Of a stretch of DNA of 33,223 nt, positions 1 through 7,544 are shown piece after piece; positions within the stretch are counted from its first letter, which is position 1; every line of letters begins with the position of its first letter. Both the position numbers and the translations under genes were made by a program. The stretch spans positions 1 through 33,223 of the forward strand of contig WYBX01000094.1 in the NCBI GenBank assembly GCA_011525695.1, in the 5' to 3' direction. The DNA is from Verrucomicrobiia bacterium. GTDB lineage: Bacteria; Verrucomicrobiota; Verrucomicrobiia; Opitutales; Opitutaceae. The notes beneath the pieces were generated by a model. It searched no databases and was not told the origin of the DNA. It worked only from the letters and a program-made list of their open reading frames with translations.

Positions 1-103
1 CACCCCGTGTTGCCACGACGCAGTAGCCTTCGGTTGCAGGCGGGTGAACGTTCCGCCTGACGGGGACTTGCACCCCGCTGTGTGGACGCCCTCACAGGCG
101 CAC
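1..103 (-). mobile_element. Group II intron, 5' end (partial, runs off the window)
   Basis: Read on the minus strand, the element starts at 103 with GTGCG, the canonical 5' end of group II introns. It continues with domain-I-like features: a GGGG-TGCAAGT-CCCC hairpin (about 80-63), an AGGCGG/CCGCCT stem (about 61-41), and an ACCGAAGGC segment (about 38-29). It leaves the window before any reverse transcriptase could be seen. The 5' exon (104 upward) ends directly after a stem-loop repeat. Insertion just 3' of a hairpin is typical of bacterial class C (IIC) introns. The class is inferred; the intron identity rests on the boundary and these hairpins. Confidence 0.7.
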
Positions 104-106
104 GAG

Positions 107-126
107 GGACGTGCTCCGTCACGGCC
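107..126. repeat. REP-like hairpin interrupted by the intron
   Basis: Reads GGACGTG-CTCCGT-CACGGCC on plus, a 7-bp stem with one mismatch and a 6-nt loop. The copy at 32959-32978 has the same loop and the same outer bases, but its inner stem pairs are GCC/GGC instead of GTG/CAC. The stem therefore covaries. The group II intron boundary lies 3 nt from this hairpin. Confidence 0.55.
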
Positions 127-171
127 ACTGCGTCGCTGTGAGGCCAGCAGTTGGCCGCCGTGGCCGACCAA

Positions 172-1404
172 TCAGTCGGCGGCGGCTTTCAGTTCGAACC
201 AGAATGTGCTGCCCTGGTTCGGCGCGGAACTCACGCCGACCGTGCCGCCCATCTTCTCGATCCCGCGGCGGACAATCGCCAGCCCGAGCCCGGTCCCGGG
301 ATACCGATCCTCGCCCTGCAGCCGCTCGAAGACGTTGAACACTTTTTCCCGGTCCTCCGCTGCAATCCCGATGCCATTGTCCGTCACCGTCACGCGCACC
401 CGTTCGCCGATCCGCTCGGCTCCAATCCGGATGTCGGGCGCGACCCCGCGGGCCACGAACTTCAGCGCATTGTCCACCAGGTTCGTGAGAATCTGGATCA
501 GGGCCTGTTCGTGCGCCATCACCGCCGGCAGCCCCGGCGCGACCTGAATCCTGGCTCCCGCGGCCCGGGCGACGAAATCGTGATTGGCCACGGCCTGGGC
601 CGCCGCCCGATCGAGATCCACCCGCACCATCGAGTCGCCGGCACTGCGCATCCGGTAATGATCGAGCAGCCCGTTGATCAACGCCTCCATCCGGGCAACG
701 TTGTGCTGAATTCGCTCGATATAGCGCTGTCCTTCCGGGCTGACCGTCGCGCTGATCTCGTCCAGCAATGCACGCACCATCCCGTCAATGGCCCGCACCG
801 GTGCGCGCAAGTCATGGGAGACCGAATAGGAGTACGCCTCCAAATCCTGGTTCACCCGCAGGAGCTCCTGGTTCGCGCGGGTCAAATCCGTGTTCCGCTG
901 CTCCAGCTCCTGCTTCAACCGCGCATTTTCCTCAGCCGTGATGAGCTGATCCTCCAGCTTCTCGATGAGCAGCGAACTGTATTCGCGAAAGAAACCCGCC
1001 TCTGGCTTGCTGCTCGGTTCGGCGATCCGGCCCGCCTGCGCCTGGTGCATCACCTGCTGGATCCGCGCCGTCAGGATCTCCTCGTCGATCGGCCGGGTGA
1101 TGAAGTCGTCCGCGCCGAGGCTCTTCGCCTGCTCCTCATCCTTCTTGGTGGCATAATTGGCAGTGTAGATCACCACCGGCGTCTTCTTCAGCTTCGGATC
1201 GGTCTTCAGCAGGTAGCACAGCTGGAACCCATCCATCTCCGGCATGAGCAGATCCGAAACCACCAGGTCGAAGTGCCGGGTGCGCAGCTCCCGCAGCGCG
1301 CGGACGCCGCTCTCCGCCGTCACCGCATCTGCATCGATCCCGCGCAGCTGCTCCTGCAGCAGCAGTCGATTCTCCGCCCGGTCGTCGACAATCAGAATTT
1401 TCAT
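172..1404 (-). CDS. Response-regulator/histidine kinase hybrid (REC-HisKA-HATPase)
   Basis: A 410-residue cytoplasmic two-component protein. Residues 1-120 are a receiver domain with acidic pocket D7/D8 and phospho-acceptor D51. The usual Lys before the conserved Pro is Arg here (FITRPI, R104). Residues 140-190 are a predicted coiled coil. The H-box SVSHDLRAP carries H197. The ATPase domain shows the N-box around N308-N312, DNGIGI at 342-347, and GTGLGL at 370-375. There are no membrane segments and no PAS domain. A receiver at the N-terminus suggests it takes phosphate from, or is gated by, another kinase. The obvious partner is the PAS kinase whose stop lies 16 bp upstream on the same strand, probably in one transcript. 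The signal and output are unknown. Confidence 0.9.
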   Translation of the reverse strand: MKILIVDDRAENRLLLQEQLRGIDADAVTAESGVRALRELRTRHFDLVVSDLLMPEMDGFQLCYLLKTDPKLKKTPVVIYTANYATKKDEEQAKSLGADDFITRPIDEEILTARIQQVMHQAQAGRIAEPSSKPEAGFFREYSSLLIEKLEDQLITAEENARLKQELEQRNTDLTRANQELLRVNQDLEAYSYSVSHDLRAPVRAIDGMVRALLDEISATVSPEGQRYIERIQHNVARMEALINGLLDHYRMRSAGDSMVRVDLDRAAAQAVANHDFVARAAGARIQVAPGLPAVMAHEQALIQILTNLVDNALKFVARGVAPDIRIGAERIGERVRVTVTDNGIGIAAEDREKVFNVFERLQGEDRYPGTGLGLAIVRRGIEKMGGTVGVSSAPNQGSTFWFELKAAAD

Positions 1405-1420
1405 GCTTCCACCCGCACGT

Positions 1421-2605
1421 TCATGGCTGGTGGCGCGGGCCGCCGCACGGACTCAAGCCGTCTGGCATCTTTGCCGGCAGCCGAACCGTGAAGGTCGATC
1501 CCTGCCCCACTTCGCTTTGCATCGTGATGTCACCGCCCAGCAGCGTGACGAGCTTCCTCGACAAATACAGTCCGAGCCCGGTGCCTTCGAAGCGGCGGCG
1601 GGTTGAGCTTTCGATCTGGTTGAAGGGTTGGAAGAGCACGGCCTGCTTTTCGGGCGGCACCCCAATGCCCGTGTCCACCACGCTGATGATCACCTGCGCC
1701 GGGTCGCGCCGGGACCGGATCGTGACGGAGCCGGCGGGCGTGAACTTGATCGCGTTGTTGATCAGGTTGAGCAGCACCTGATAGAGCCGCTTCCGATCCG
1801 TGACCACGGGCTCCCCGGCCTCGAGTTCGGTGCGCAGGGCAAGTTTCTTCTGGGCCGCCTGCACCCCCAGCGTGCGGACGGCCTCGCCGATGACCTCGGC
1901 GATGTTCACGGTTTCCGGCTCCAGATCGATCCGGCCGGCCTGGATCCGCGAAAGATCCAGCACATCATTGATCAAATTCAGCAGGTGCTTGCCCGATGCA
2001 GTGATGAGGTTGAGCAGTTCCTGCTGGCCTTCGTTGACGGGCCCGCGCCGGCCCTGCCGGAGGACCCCGGCAAAGCCCAGGATGGAGTTCAGCGGAGTCC
2101 GCAGCTCGTGACTCATGACCGCCAGAAATTCGGATTTCATCCGATCCGCCCGTTTCAACTCCTCATTCGCGCGTGCGAGATGCTCCATCGCCTCGCGCTC
2201 ACGAGTGATGTCACGCGCGATCTTCGAGGCACCAATGATCCTCCCCGCGGCGTCCTTGACCGGGGAAATGGTCAGCGACACGTGGAGCTGCCGGCCATCC
2301 TTGCGAACCCGGATGGTCTGGTAATGGTCGACCCGCTCCCCACGCTTCAATCGATCGAGGATCATGGGTTCCTCATTCAGCCGATCCGGCGGAAAAATCG
2401 TCGAGATGGGCCGTCCGATCATCTCCTCGGCCGTGTACCCGAAGATGCGCTGGGCACCGGCATTCCAGCTGGTCACGATCCCCTCCAGGTTCTTGCTGAT
2501 AATCGCATCATCGGAGGATTCGACGATGGCGGAGAGCAGCGCCTGCAGCGGAAGGATCTCCTGCAGTTCGGCGACCGTACGCTTCTCGGGATGAATCAAG
2601 ACCAT
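1421..2605 (-). CDS. PAS-domain sensor histidine kinase
   Basis: The frame stays open upstream to 2884, but that extension is low-complexity and resembles no domain. I place the start at ATG 2605 (MVLIHPEKR), giving 394 residues; no clear Shine-Dalgarno supports it. Residues 20-135 form a PAS domain followed by a PAC segment (SWNAGAQRIFGYTAEE, then RDITRERE). HisKA has H166 in MSHELRTPL. The ATPase domain has N280/N284, DTGIG at 311-315 and GTGLGL at 341-346. No transmembrane helix is present, so it is a soluble sensor of an internal cue, redox or ligand unknown. It sits 16 bp upstream of the REC-kinase gene and is probably co-transcribed with it as a phosphorelay pair (inference). It has no receiver domain of its own. 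Confidence 0.88.
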   Translation of the reverse strand: MVLIHPEKRTVAELQEILPLQALLSAIVESSDDAIISKNLEGIVTSWNAGAQRIFGYTAEEMIGRPISTIFPPDRLNEEPMILDRLKRGERVDHYQTIRVRKDGRQLHVSLTISPVKDAAGRIIGASKIARDITREREAMEHLARANEELKRADRMKSEFLAVMSHELRTPLNSILGFAGVLRQGRRGPVNEGQQELLNLITASGKHLLNLINDVLDLSRIQAGRIDLEPETVNIAEVIGEAVRTLGVQAAQKKLALRTELEAGEPVVTDRKRLYQVLLNLINNAIKFTPAGSVTIRSRRDPAQVIISVVDTGIGVPPEKQAVLFQPFNQIESSTRRRFEGTGLGLYLSRKLVTLLGGDITMQSEVGQGSTFTVRLPAKMPDGLSPCGGPRHQP

Positions 2606-3006
2606 AAAAAAGCGCCCACCGGCTCCGGCGGGCTTTCCACCGCCGCGCGCATAGGCACGGTCTCCAATGTCGAGCCCCCGCGGCGAAGGCGCGAGCACGG
2701 GGTGATTTCCGTGTTTCCTAATTCTCCATCGGGAAATCTCCGGGAGCCGCCCAGTTCGGTCGGAAAACTCGCGCCAATTGAAAATACTGGGGGCGGCTTG
2801 GCGCCCACTCAAACCATCCGAACCATCTGCCCCCAACCCGCGCGCACGCGCGGAAACTAGCAGCCCGTCAGCAAGGCCCGCCAAGTTGCCGGAAAAATAC
2901 CAAAAAGATCCGCGAAAATGCCACCGGCATTTTCGTTCAGCAGCGGGTCGCCGACGGGTATTCCTTCCGAACTCAAAAATCCGGATTTCCTAAGACCGAC
3001 ACGCTG
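2606..3006. other. Intergenic stretch with palindrome and imperfect terminal inverted repeats
   Basis: About 400 bp between the minus-strand kinase start and the minus-strand aldo/keto reductase stop. I see no convincing gene. The part near 2605 should hold the kinase promoter. A 10-bp perfect palindrome lies at 2913-2935. The 13-mers CTAGCAGCCCGTC (2857-2869) and GACACGCTGCTAG (2998-3010) are imperfect inverted repeats enclosing about 130 bp, with the palindrome between them. This layout resembles a small non-autonomous element, but no target-site duplication was recognised. Confidence 0.45.
2913..2935. repeat. Palindromic hairpin, AAAATGCC-ACC-GGCATTTT type
   Basis: A perfect 10-bp stem, CGAAAATGCC / GGCATTTTCG, with a 3-nt loop. 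It could terminate transcription leaving the kinase region or act as an extragenic palindrome. Its core ATGCC...GGCAT is shared with the palindrome at 12632-12653. Confidence 0.6.
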
Positions 3007-3009
3007 CTA
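2994..3009 (-). repeat. Stop-codon-overlapping motif, copy 1
   Basis: On the minus strand this reads TAGCAGCGTGTCGGTC, where the first three bases are the stop codon of the aldo/keto reductase. Near-identical 16-mers start at the stop codons of the antiporter (15497) and, more diverged, mrdA (22471). Confidence 0.45.
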
Positions 3010-4077
3010 GGCACCGAGATCCCAGCGGCGGAAGTACAGCGCCTGGCGCACGATCGGGAGCGTTCGCTTTTCCAGGGCGCGCATCTGCGACTCGCTCAAC
3101 GGCGTGAAATCCGCGGCCCAGCGCACGTTCTCCTCCAGCTGCGCCACCGTGTCGACCCCGACAATGTTGGTGCTGACGGGCAGCGTGCAGTTGTAATACA
3201 GCGACTCCTGCATCGTGATCGTGCCCGGCTTGTTCGTCCGCATCCGCTCGGGCTGTTTTTCCGGGGCATCCGGCCGCCAGGATGAAAGCAGCCGTCCCCG
3301 GGTCGCCAGCTTCATGCCGATGATCCCCAGGTTGCGTTCCAGGCAGGCGGGCAGCAGGTGCTCGATGAAGCTGAGATAGTGCCGGTCCGCCGCATTCACC
3401 GCCATGAGGATGGTGTCGTAATTGTAGCGCTTGATTCCCGCCATCAGCACGTCCGGATCGAAGTGGCCGGTGATGCCGAGAAAGCGGACGCGACCCTCGG
3501 CGCGCGCCTGCTCAAAGGCATGCACCGCCCCGTCCGGGGCAAAAATCCGGTCCAGCTCCTCCATCCGCTGCACGTTGTGCATTTGCCAGAGATCGAGGTG
3601 ATCGGTCTGCAAAGTCTTCAGGCTGATTTCCAGTTCCTGCAGCGCGCCATCGCGATCCCGCTTGCCGGTCTTGCTCGCAAGGAAGACCTCCTTCCGGCGC
3701 TCCTTGATCACCGGCCCGAGGTGCTGCTCGCTGATCCCGCGCCCATAAGCGCGGGCGGTGTCGATATAATTGACGCCCAGATCGATTGCGCGATGCACGA
3801 TGCCGGCGGAGAGCCCGGCATTCCCCTCGATCTCGATCGCCGCCTGGCCACCGAGCGAGAAGATGCCCACGCGATAGCCGGTCCGGCCAAAATTGCGCGT
3901 CGGCATGGCGGCGGCCGTGCGCGGATTATGCGGCAACTGATATCCGGCCGGAGCCGGGGCGGCGGAGCCGGCCGCCGGAGTTTCCCTGACCATCAGAGCC
4001 ATCGACGCGGCAAGGCTCGAACCGATGAATGCCCGGCGGTTGATCCGCCCGGGGGAGGAGGCATGTGCAGTGGCCAT
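3007..4077 (-). CDS. Tat-exported aldo/keto reductase
   Basis: A 356-residue NAD(P)H-dependent oxidoreductase of the aldo/keto reductase superfamily. The N-terminus has a twin-arginine signal (NRRAFIGSS at 13-21, followed by a hydrophobic stretch ending near 30), so the protein is probably folded with cofactor and exported. The catalytic tetrad is visible: D106 and Y111 (NYIDTARAYG), K136 (ASKTGK) and H167 (LWQMHN). The substrate is not evident. Family members with Tat signals in this phylum are usually assigned only generally. The stop codon lies inside a repeated 16-nt motif. It follows the diadenylate cyclase gene on the same strand with a 99-bp gap, so co-transcription is possible but not compelling. 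Confidence 0.87.
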   Translation of the reverse strand: MATAHASSPGRINRRAFIGSSLAASMALMVRETPAAGSAAPAPAGYQLPHNPRTAAAMPTRNFGRTGYRVGIFSLGGQAAIEIEGNAGLSAGIVHRAIDLGVNYIDTARAYGRGISEQHLGPVIKERRKEVFLASKTGKRDRDGALQELEISLKTLQTDHLDLWQMHNVQRMEELDRIFAPDGAVHAFEQARAEGRVRFLGITGHFDPDVLMAGIKRYNYDTILMAVNAADRHYLSFIEHLLPACLERNLGIIGMKLATRGRLLSSWRPDAPEKQPERMRTNKPGTITMQESLYYNCTLPVSTNIVGVDTVAQLEENVRWAADFTPLSESQMRALEKRTLPIVRQALYFRRWDLGA

Positions 4078-4176
4078 GCGCGGAGGCTAGTCGCCACCCG
4101 GGCGGAGATCGAAGGAAAAAATCGCCCGGCGAACCACGGTCCTGCCCGTGGCCCACCCTTCGCGTGAAGGCAAACC

Positions 4177-5520
4177 CTACCGCCGCTTCTCCGTCAACGG
4201 CAGCATCACGCCGCGCCGGAACAGCGTCACCTGCCCGGTGCTGGAGGAAACCACGATCGAAATGCAGTTGGCCGCGACGCTGATGGCCGCCGCCGCGGCG
4301 TGCCGGCTGCCCAGCCCGCTGGGCAGGTCATGCGTGCTGTCGGTCGCCTGGATCAGGCTGCCGGCGGATTCCACCACGCCGTCGCCCCGGATCAGGAAGG
4401 CACCGTCAATCGACGAGAATTCCTTCACCGTCTCGTCCATGAAGGGGTTCAGGATGTTCCGGTCCTCCTCCTTGTAGCCGAAAAACGGATTCAGCACGAG
4501 CGGCTTGGACTGCGCGCCCACCTTCTTGTCGTCGCCCACCACGAACAGGCAGCCGACCGGCTTCCCCTCCCGCCCCTCCACGCCGAGTTCGGTGGCGACC
4601 GCGATCACACGCTCCAGCACCTCCGGCTTCACGTCCGGCGGCAGCAGATCCGCCGTCGAGCCGGTGAGCAGCGTCTGGAACTCCCGCTCGATGTCGACCA
4701 CCACCAGCGTGTCGAACTGGTTGCTGCCCGAGATGCCGCCGACGCAGCAGATGCGGTCCGAGAAGGTCACGACCCCGCGGGTGAGCGCCACCAGCATGGC
4801 GCTGCGCAGCTGCGCCAGCCGCTGGCTCGAGAACGAGCGCACCTGGATCGTCTCCGCGAAGTCGCGATCGTCGTCGCTCGTCTCGAGCGCGGTGCGCGTG
4901 ACCAGGATGGTCTTGAGCTTCGTGTGCAGCACGCCGGGCCGGATTCCGCCGATGAAGGTGTCGCCGAACACGACAATCGCGCTGCAATCCGCGCCATGCG
5001 CGACGCGATCCGCCTCCCGGAACATCAGCCGGTTGATCCGGCTCTGCTGCGCATCCACGGCGCGAACGCCGCCCAACCCGCCCACCAGCCGTTCATAGAG
5101 CGCATCGAGATCCGGCGCGTTCACCAGGGTGTCGACCAGTTCCTGATCCTTCACCTGCCGGGCAATCGAGGCGAGGACCTGGAGGTAGTCGCGCGCATTC
5201 TCGCCCGCGATCAGCATCACAATCAGGTGCACCCGCTCCTCGGCGAGCGCTCCGTCATGCCGGATTCCGACGCGGCTCCGGCCGATCGCCAGGATGTAAC
5301 GCCGGCTCATCTTCACCCGCACGTGCGGCAGCGCCACGCCGTGCCCGAGATACGTCGTCATCGTGCTTTCGCGGGCGAGCAGGCCTTTCAGCAGCGCCTC
5401 CGGCTTCAGATCGGGAAACTTCTCGACGCTGACATTCAGCAGCTCCCGCAGCGCGCCCTCGAGGTCGAGGCTCCGCAGATCCACAATCCGGCTGCGGGCG
5501 ATGATCTTGTCGAGCCGCAT
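4177..5520 (-). CDS. EIIA / pyruvate-kinase-C-like / diadenylate cyclase (DisA_N) fusion
   Basis: A 447-residue three-part protein. Residues 1-150 match a PTS EIIA type-2 (fructose/nitrogen) domain with the phospho-accepting His at H66 (GVALPHVRV). Residues about 160-285 resemble the alpha/beta pyruvate-kinase C-terminal fold that precedes the cyclase in CdaZ/DacZ-type enzymes (AIVVFGDTFIGG, then LKTILVTR). Residues about 345-445 carry the DisA_N cyclase motifs: DGA at 372-374 (SSIDGAFLI) and GSRH at 404-407. The Arg that normally follows RH in the RHR motif is Ala408 here, so activity is likely but needs proof. The expected reaction is two ATP to c-di-AMP. No membrane segment is seen. The fusion suggests PTS phosphorylation state controls second-messenger output (inference). 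It lies downstream of nuoA on the same strand, about 117 bp away. Confidence 0.82.
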   Translation of the reverse strand: MRLDKIIARSRIVDLRSLDLEGALRELLNVSVEKFPDLKPEALLKGLLARESTMTTYLGHGVALPHVRVKMSRRYILAIGRSRVGIRHDGALAEERVHLIVMLIAGENARDYLQVLASIARQVKDQELVDTLVNAPDLDALYERLVGGLGGVRAVDAQQSRINRLMFREADRVAHGADCSAIVVFGDTFIGGIRPGVLHTKLKTILVTRTALETSDDDRDFAETIQVRSFSSQRLAQLRSAMLVALTRGVVTFSDRICCVGGISGSNQFDTLVVVDIEREFQTLLTGSTADLLPPDVKPEVLERVIAVATELGVEGREGKPVGCLFVVGDDKKVGAQSKPLVLNPFFGYKEEDRNILNPFMDETVKEFSSIDGAFLIRGDGVVESAGSLIQATDSTHDLPSGLGSRHAAAAAISVAANCISIVVSSSTGQVTLFRRGVMLPLTEKRR

Positions 5521-5637
5521 GGACTAAAGGGTTTCGTCCCGCCCGCCGGCCCGAATCACGTCGGCGGCGGGCCTGCCGGGAGCCGCGTCGCGGTCGTCAC
5601 GATGGGGGGAAGGGTTCATGGGGCAGTTGGCCGACGC

Positions 5638-6012
5638 TCACTTCTCCCACTGGAGCGCACCCTTCCTGACTTCGTAGGCCAGTCCCAGGACGAGCACGCC
5701 GATGAAAAAGAGGATGGGACCGACAATCGCGATCTGCTCGGCGAGGAATTCCCGGTAGATGAAGGTCCACGGAATCAGGATCACAACCTCGAGGTCGAAC
5801 AGCATGAAAAGCAGCGCGGTCAGATAGAATTTGACCGAAAACCGGGTATGGACGACGCCTTCGCCAGGCACGCCACACTCGTAGGCCGTGTCCTTGATCC
5901 GGTTACGCTTGAACCGCTGGCCGAAAAGGTGGCTCGCCCCGACCACGCCGCCGGTGATGCCGGCGGCGAGCGCCGCCTGGATGAGAAAGGGAAGATAGGC
6001 CGAAGCGCTCAT
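5638..6012 (-). CDS. nuoA: NADH-quinone oxidoreductase subunit A
   Basis: A 124-residue membrane subunit of respiratory complex I, starting MSASAYLPF at ATG 6012. An upstream in-frame ATG at 6060 would add 16 residues unlike the family. Three membrane helices are expected: one near the N-terminus, then the two segments rich in Leu/Phe/Ile after residue 60. The hallmark YECG and the conserved DLEVV of the quinone-site loop are present. NuoA helps form the quinone entry region. None of the other nuo genes is adjacent, so the gene is detached from the main nuo cluster, which must lie outside the window. Confidence 0.93.
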   Translation of the reverse strand: MSASAYLPFLIQAALAAGITGGVVGASHLFGQRFKRNRIKDTAYECGVPGEGVVHTRFSVKFYLTALLFMLFDLEVVILIPWTFIYREFLAEQIAIVGPILFFIGVLVLGLAYEVRKGALQWEK

Positions 6013-6210
6013 GATTAACTCGATGCGGGACAATTGGGCGCAGCTCGGACGGATCGGCAAGAGGGAAGTTTCCCCTCGTGGCGGCCGGCGCCGAGCCCGG
6101 CCGTTGCCGCCCGGCCCGACCCTGCGGACGGGCCAGACCCGGCGACGTCGCAGCAGCGGTCGTACTTGGATCGGGACTGCCCTTCGAAGGGTCCGCGCGC
6201 AGCGCGGAAT

Positions 6211-6302
6211 TTGGCAGCCCGTCGGTTCGGGCCCGCATTCTGCTCAATCAAACGTCTGCTTCAATCGCTGTTCGGCTTTTCCTGGGTCCCACGGGCTGCC
6301 AA
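6211..6302. repeat. 12-bp perfect inverted repeat in the nuoA upstream region
   Basis: TTGGCAGCCCGT (6211-6222) and ACGGGCTGCCAA (6291-6302) are exact reverse complements 68 bp apart, within the 295-bp gap between nuoA and the DUF362-like gene. It could be a long-loop RNA structure, two half-sites of an operator, or ends of a small mobile element. The rest of the gap (6013-6307) shows no gene and presumably holds the nuoA promoter. Confidence 0.5.
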
Positions 6303-6307
6303 CCGGT

Positions 6308-7354
6308 TCAATCCACCCGGATAATCCGGGCGTTTTTCGTCCGCGTCGACCCGACGCCGAGCGTCTCGGCGAATTCCAGGGTTCGAATCTCCTCGTCAAT
6401 CGCGGCGAAGCCGAGCTCCCGCCGCAAACGGTTCATCCGATCGCGCATCAATGCATCCATCATCACCGGGTCGCGGCTGAGCAGCACGATCGGCTCGCTC
6501 ACGGTATAGAGCGAATTGAAGAACGGTCCGCCGATGAACTGGAAGTTCTCGAGGCTCGCGATGCTGAAGACCCAGGTTTCGCGCAGCTCGGGAATGGCAC
6601 TCATTTCCGCCACCGCCGCCGGAGCATTGGCCGGGGAGCGGAAAAACCGCGCGGTGTTCGACGCATTCCACAAGGTCGCGTTCACCAGCGCGCCGTTGAC
6701 GGCCAGGGTGGGATGATCCGTGTAAACCGGCAGGTTGATCCAGAAATCGGCATCGAGGAAGAGCGGCGTGGCGAGGAAGCTCTTGCGATCCTGCTCCATC
6801 GTGGAGGTGTTCGGCACATCCTGGGTCTGCTGCGCGGCAAAGATCGGGTCGAACCGCTGCGGCAGCGGCGAATCGTAGAACCAGACGGGATCGTAATACC
6901 TTCCGGATTCGAGCACGTAGACGGGGTTGCCCCGGAACGGGGTCTCGCCGGAGACGAGCGAGGGCAGGTAGCCGGTCATCCGCAGCCGCAGGGCATTCAG
7001 GCCCACCAGGAAGATGTTTTCCCGATCAAACCCACGCCGCTCGAGCGCAGTCATCACGGCCTTCACCAGCGCAACCGGCGTCGCGATCCCCGGTCCTGAA
7101 TCCGTGTAGATCTTGAGTCCCACCTTGCCCTTCGGGCCGGGTGCCAGCTTCCGACCGCTGCTCTGCTCGAAACGGGCGATCAGCAGCTCGACCTTTTCCT
7201 CGTAGCTCGCGTCGTCGAAGCCCGGCAACCGCGCCTCCCAGACGGGCTCCGCCGGCGCGGGTTTGATGGCCGGGGCTCCGCCAGGGGCGGCCAGGACCGC
7301 AGTCACGACCGTGCCGAGCACGGTCGCCAGGAGCGCAAGGGGAAGTGGACGCAT
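6308..7354 (-). CDS. Exported hypothetical protein, DUF362-like
   Basis: The start is placed at ATG 7354 (MRPLPLALLATVLG), giving 348 residues. The frame stays open further upstream, but this start begins a clean signal peptide with a probable cut after AVLA near residue 22. The mature protein has a segment (SGPGIATPVALVKAVMTALE) reminiscent of DUF362 proteins, where a Lys-rich strand precedes a helix used to number pathway partners. No ferredoxin cysteines or catalytic motif could be identified. It is divergent from dnaG with a 190-bp shared upstream region that contains an inverted repeat. The function is unknown and the family assignment is tentative. Confidence 0.65.
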   Translation of the reverse strand: MRPLPLALLATVLGTVVTAVLAAPGGAPAIKPAPAEPVWEARLPGFDDASYEEKVELLIARFEQSSGRKLAPGPKGKVGLKIYTDSGPGIATPVALVKAVMTALERRGFDRENIFLVGLNALRLRMTGYLPSLVSGETPFRGNPVYVLESGRYYDPVWFYDSPLPQRFDPIFAAQQTQDVPNTSTMEQDRKSFLATPLFLDADFWINLPVYTDHPTLAVNGALVNATLWNASNTARFFRSPANAPAAVAEMSAIPELRETWVFSIASLENFQFIGGPFFNSLYTVSEPIVLLSRDPVMMDALMRDRMNRLRRELGFAAIDEEIRTLEFAETLGVGSTRTKNARIIRVD

Positions 7355-7358
7355 GGGT

Positions 7359-7452
7359 GGTTTGTCGCTTGGCCGGGTCCGAAGTTTCCTCGATTCTGGC
7401 CTGGCGGACGCTGGCGCGATGCGCCCTGCTCCGCCCGGTCCAGCGACAAACC
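7359..7452. promoter_or_regulatory. Inverted repeat in the divergent dnaG / DUF362-like upstream region
   Basis: A 19-mer beginning GGTTTGTCGCTTGG (7359-7377) is matched in inverted orientation at 7434-7452 at 17 of 19 positions, with 56 bp between. The left arm starts 5 bp upstream of the DUF362-like start codon. This could be a pair of binding sites for one regulator controlling both directions, or a remnant of a duplication. Confidence 0.4.
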
Positions 7453-7482
7453 AACGAAAACCGCCGCCAAGGGGCGCGAAAC

Positions 7483-7511
7483 TTGACAGCGGGTTGCGCC
7501 GGTTGAAAGTG
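7483..7511 (+). promoter_or_regulatory. Candidate sigma-70 promoter for dnaG-rpoD
   Basis: A perfect TTGACA lies at 7483-7488, 57 bp upstream of the dnaG start. With a 17-bp spacer the -10 position would be AAAGTG, which is a poor match. Only the -35 element is persuasive. Confidence 0.35.
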
Positions 7512-7544
7512 CATTCTTCGCCAGCTGCTCCCGTTCCGCCTTCG

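Noticed and set aside
2606..2884. 93-residue N-terminal extension of the PAS kinase frame
   Set aside because: The extension has Gly/Arg-rich, unfamiliar composition and no domain or helix, while ATG 2605 opens directly onto the helical lead-in to the PAS domain.
7263..7544. Upstream extension of the dnaG frame
   Set aside because: It overlaps the divergent gene's signal peptide and the shared promoter region, and primases start close to the zinc finger.
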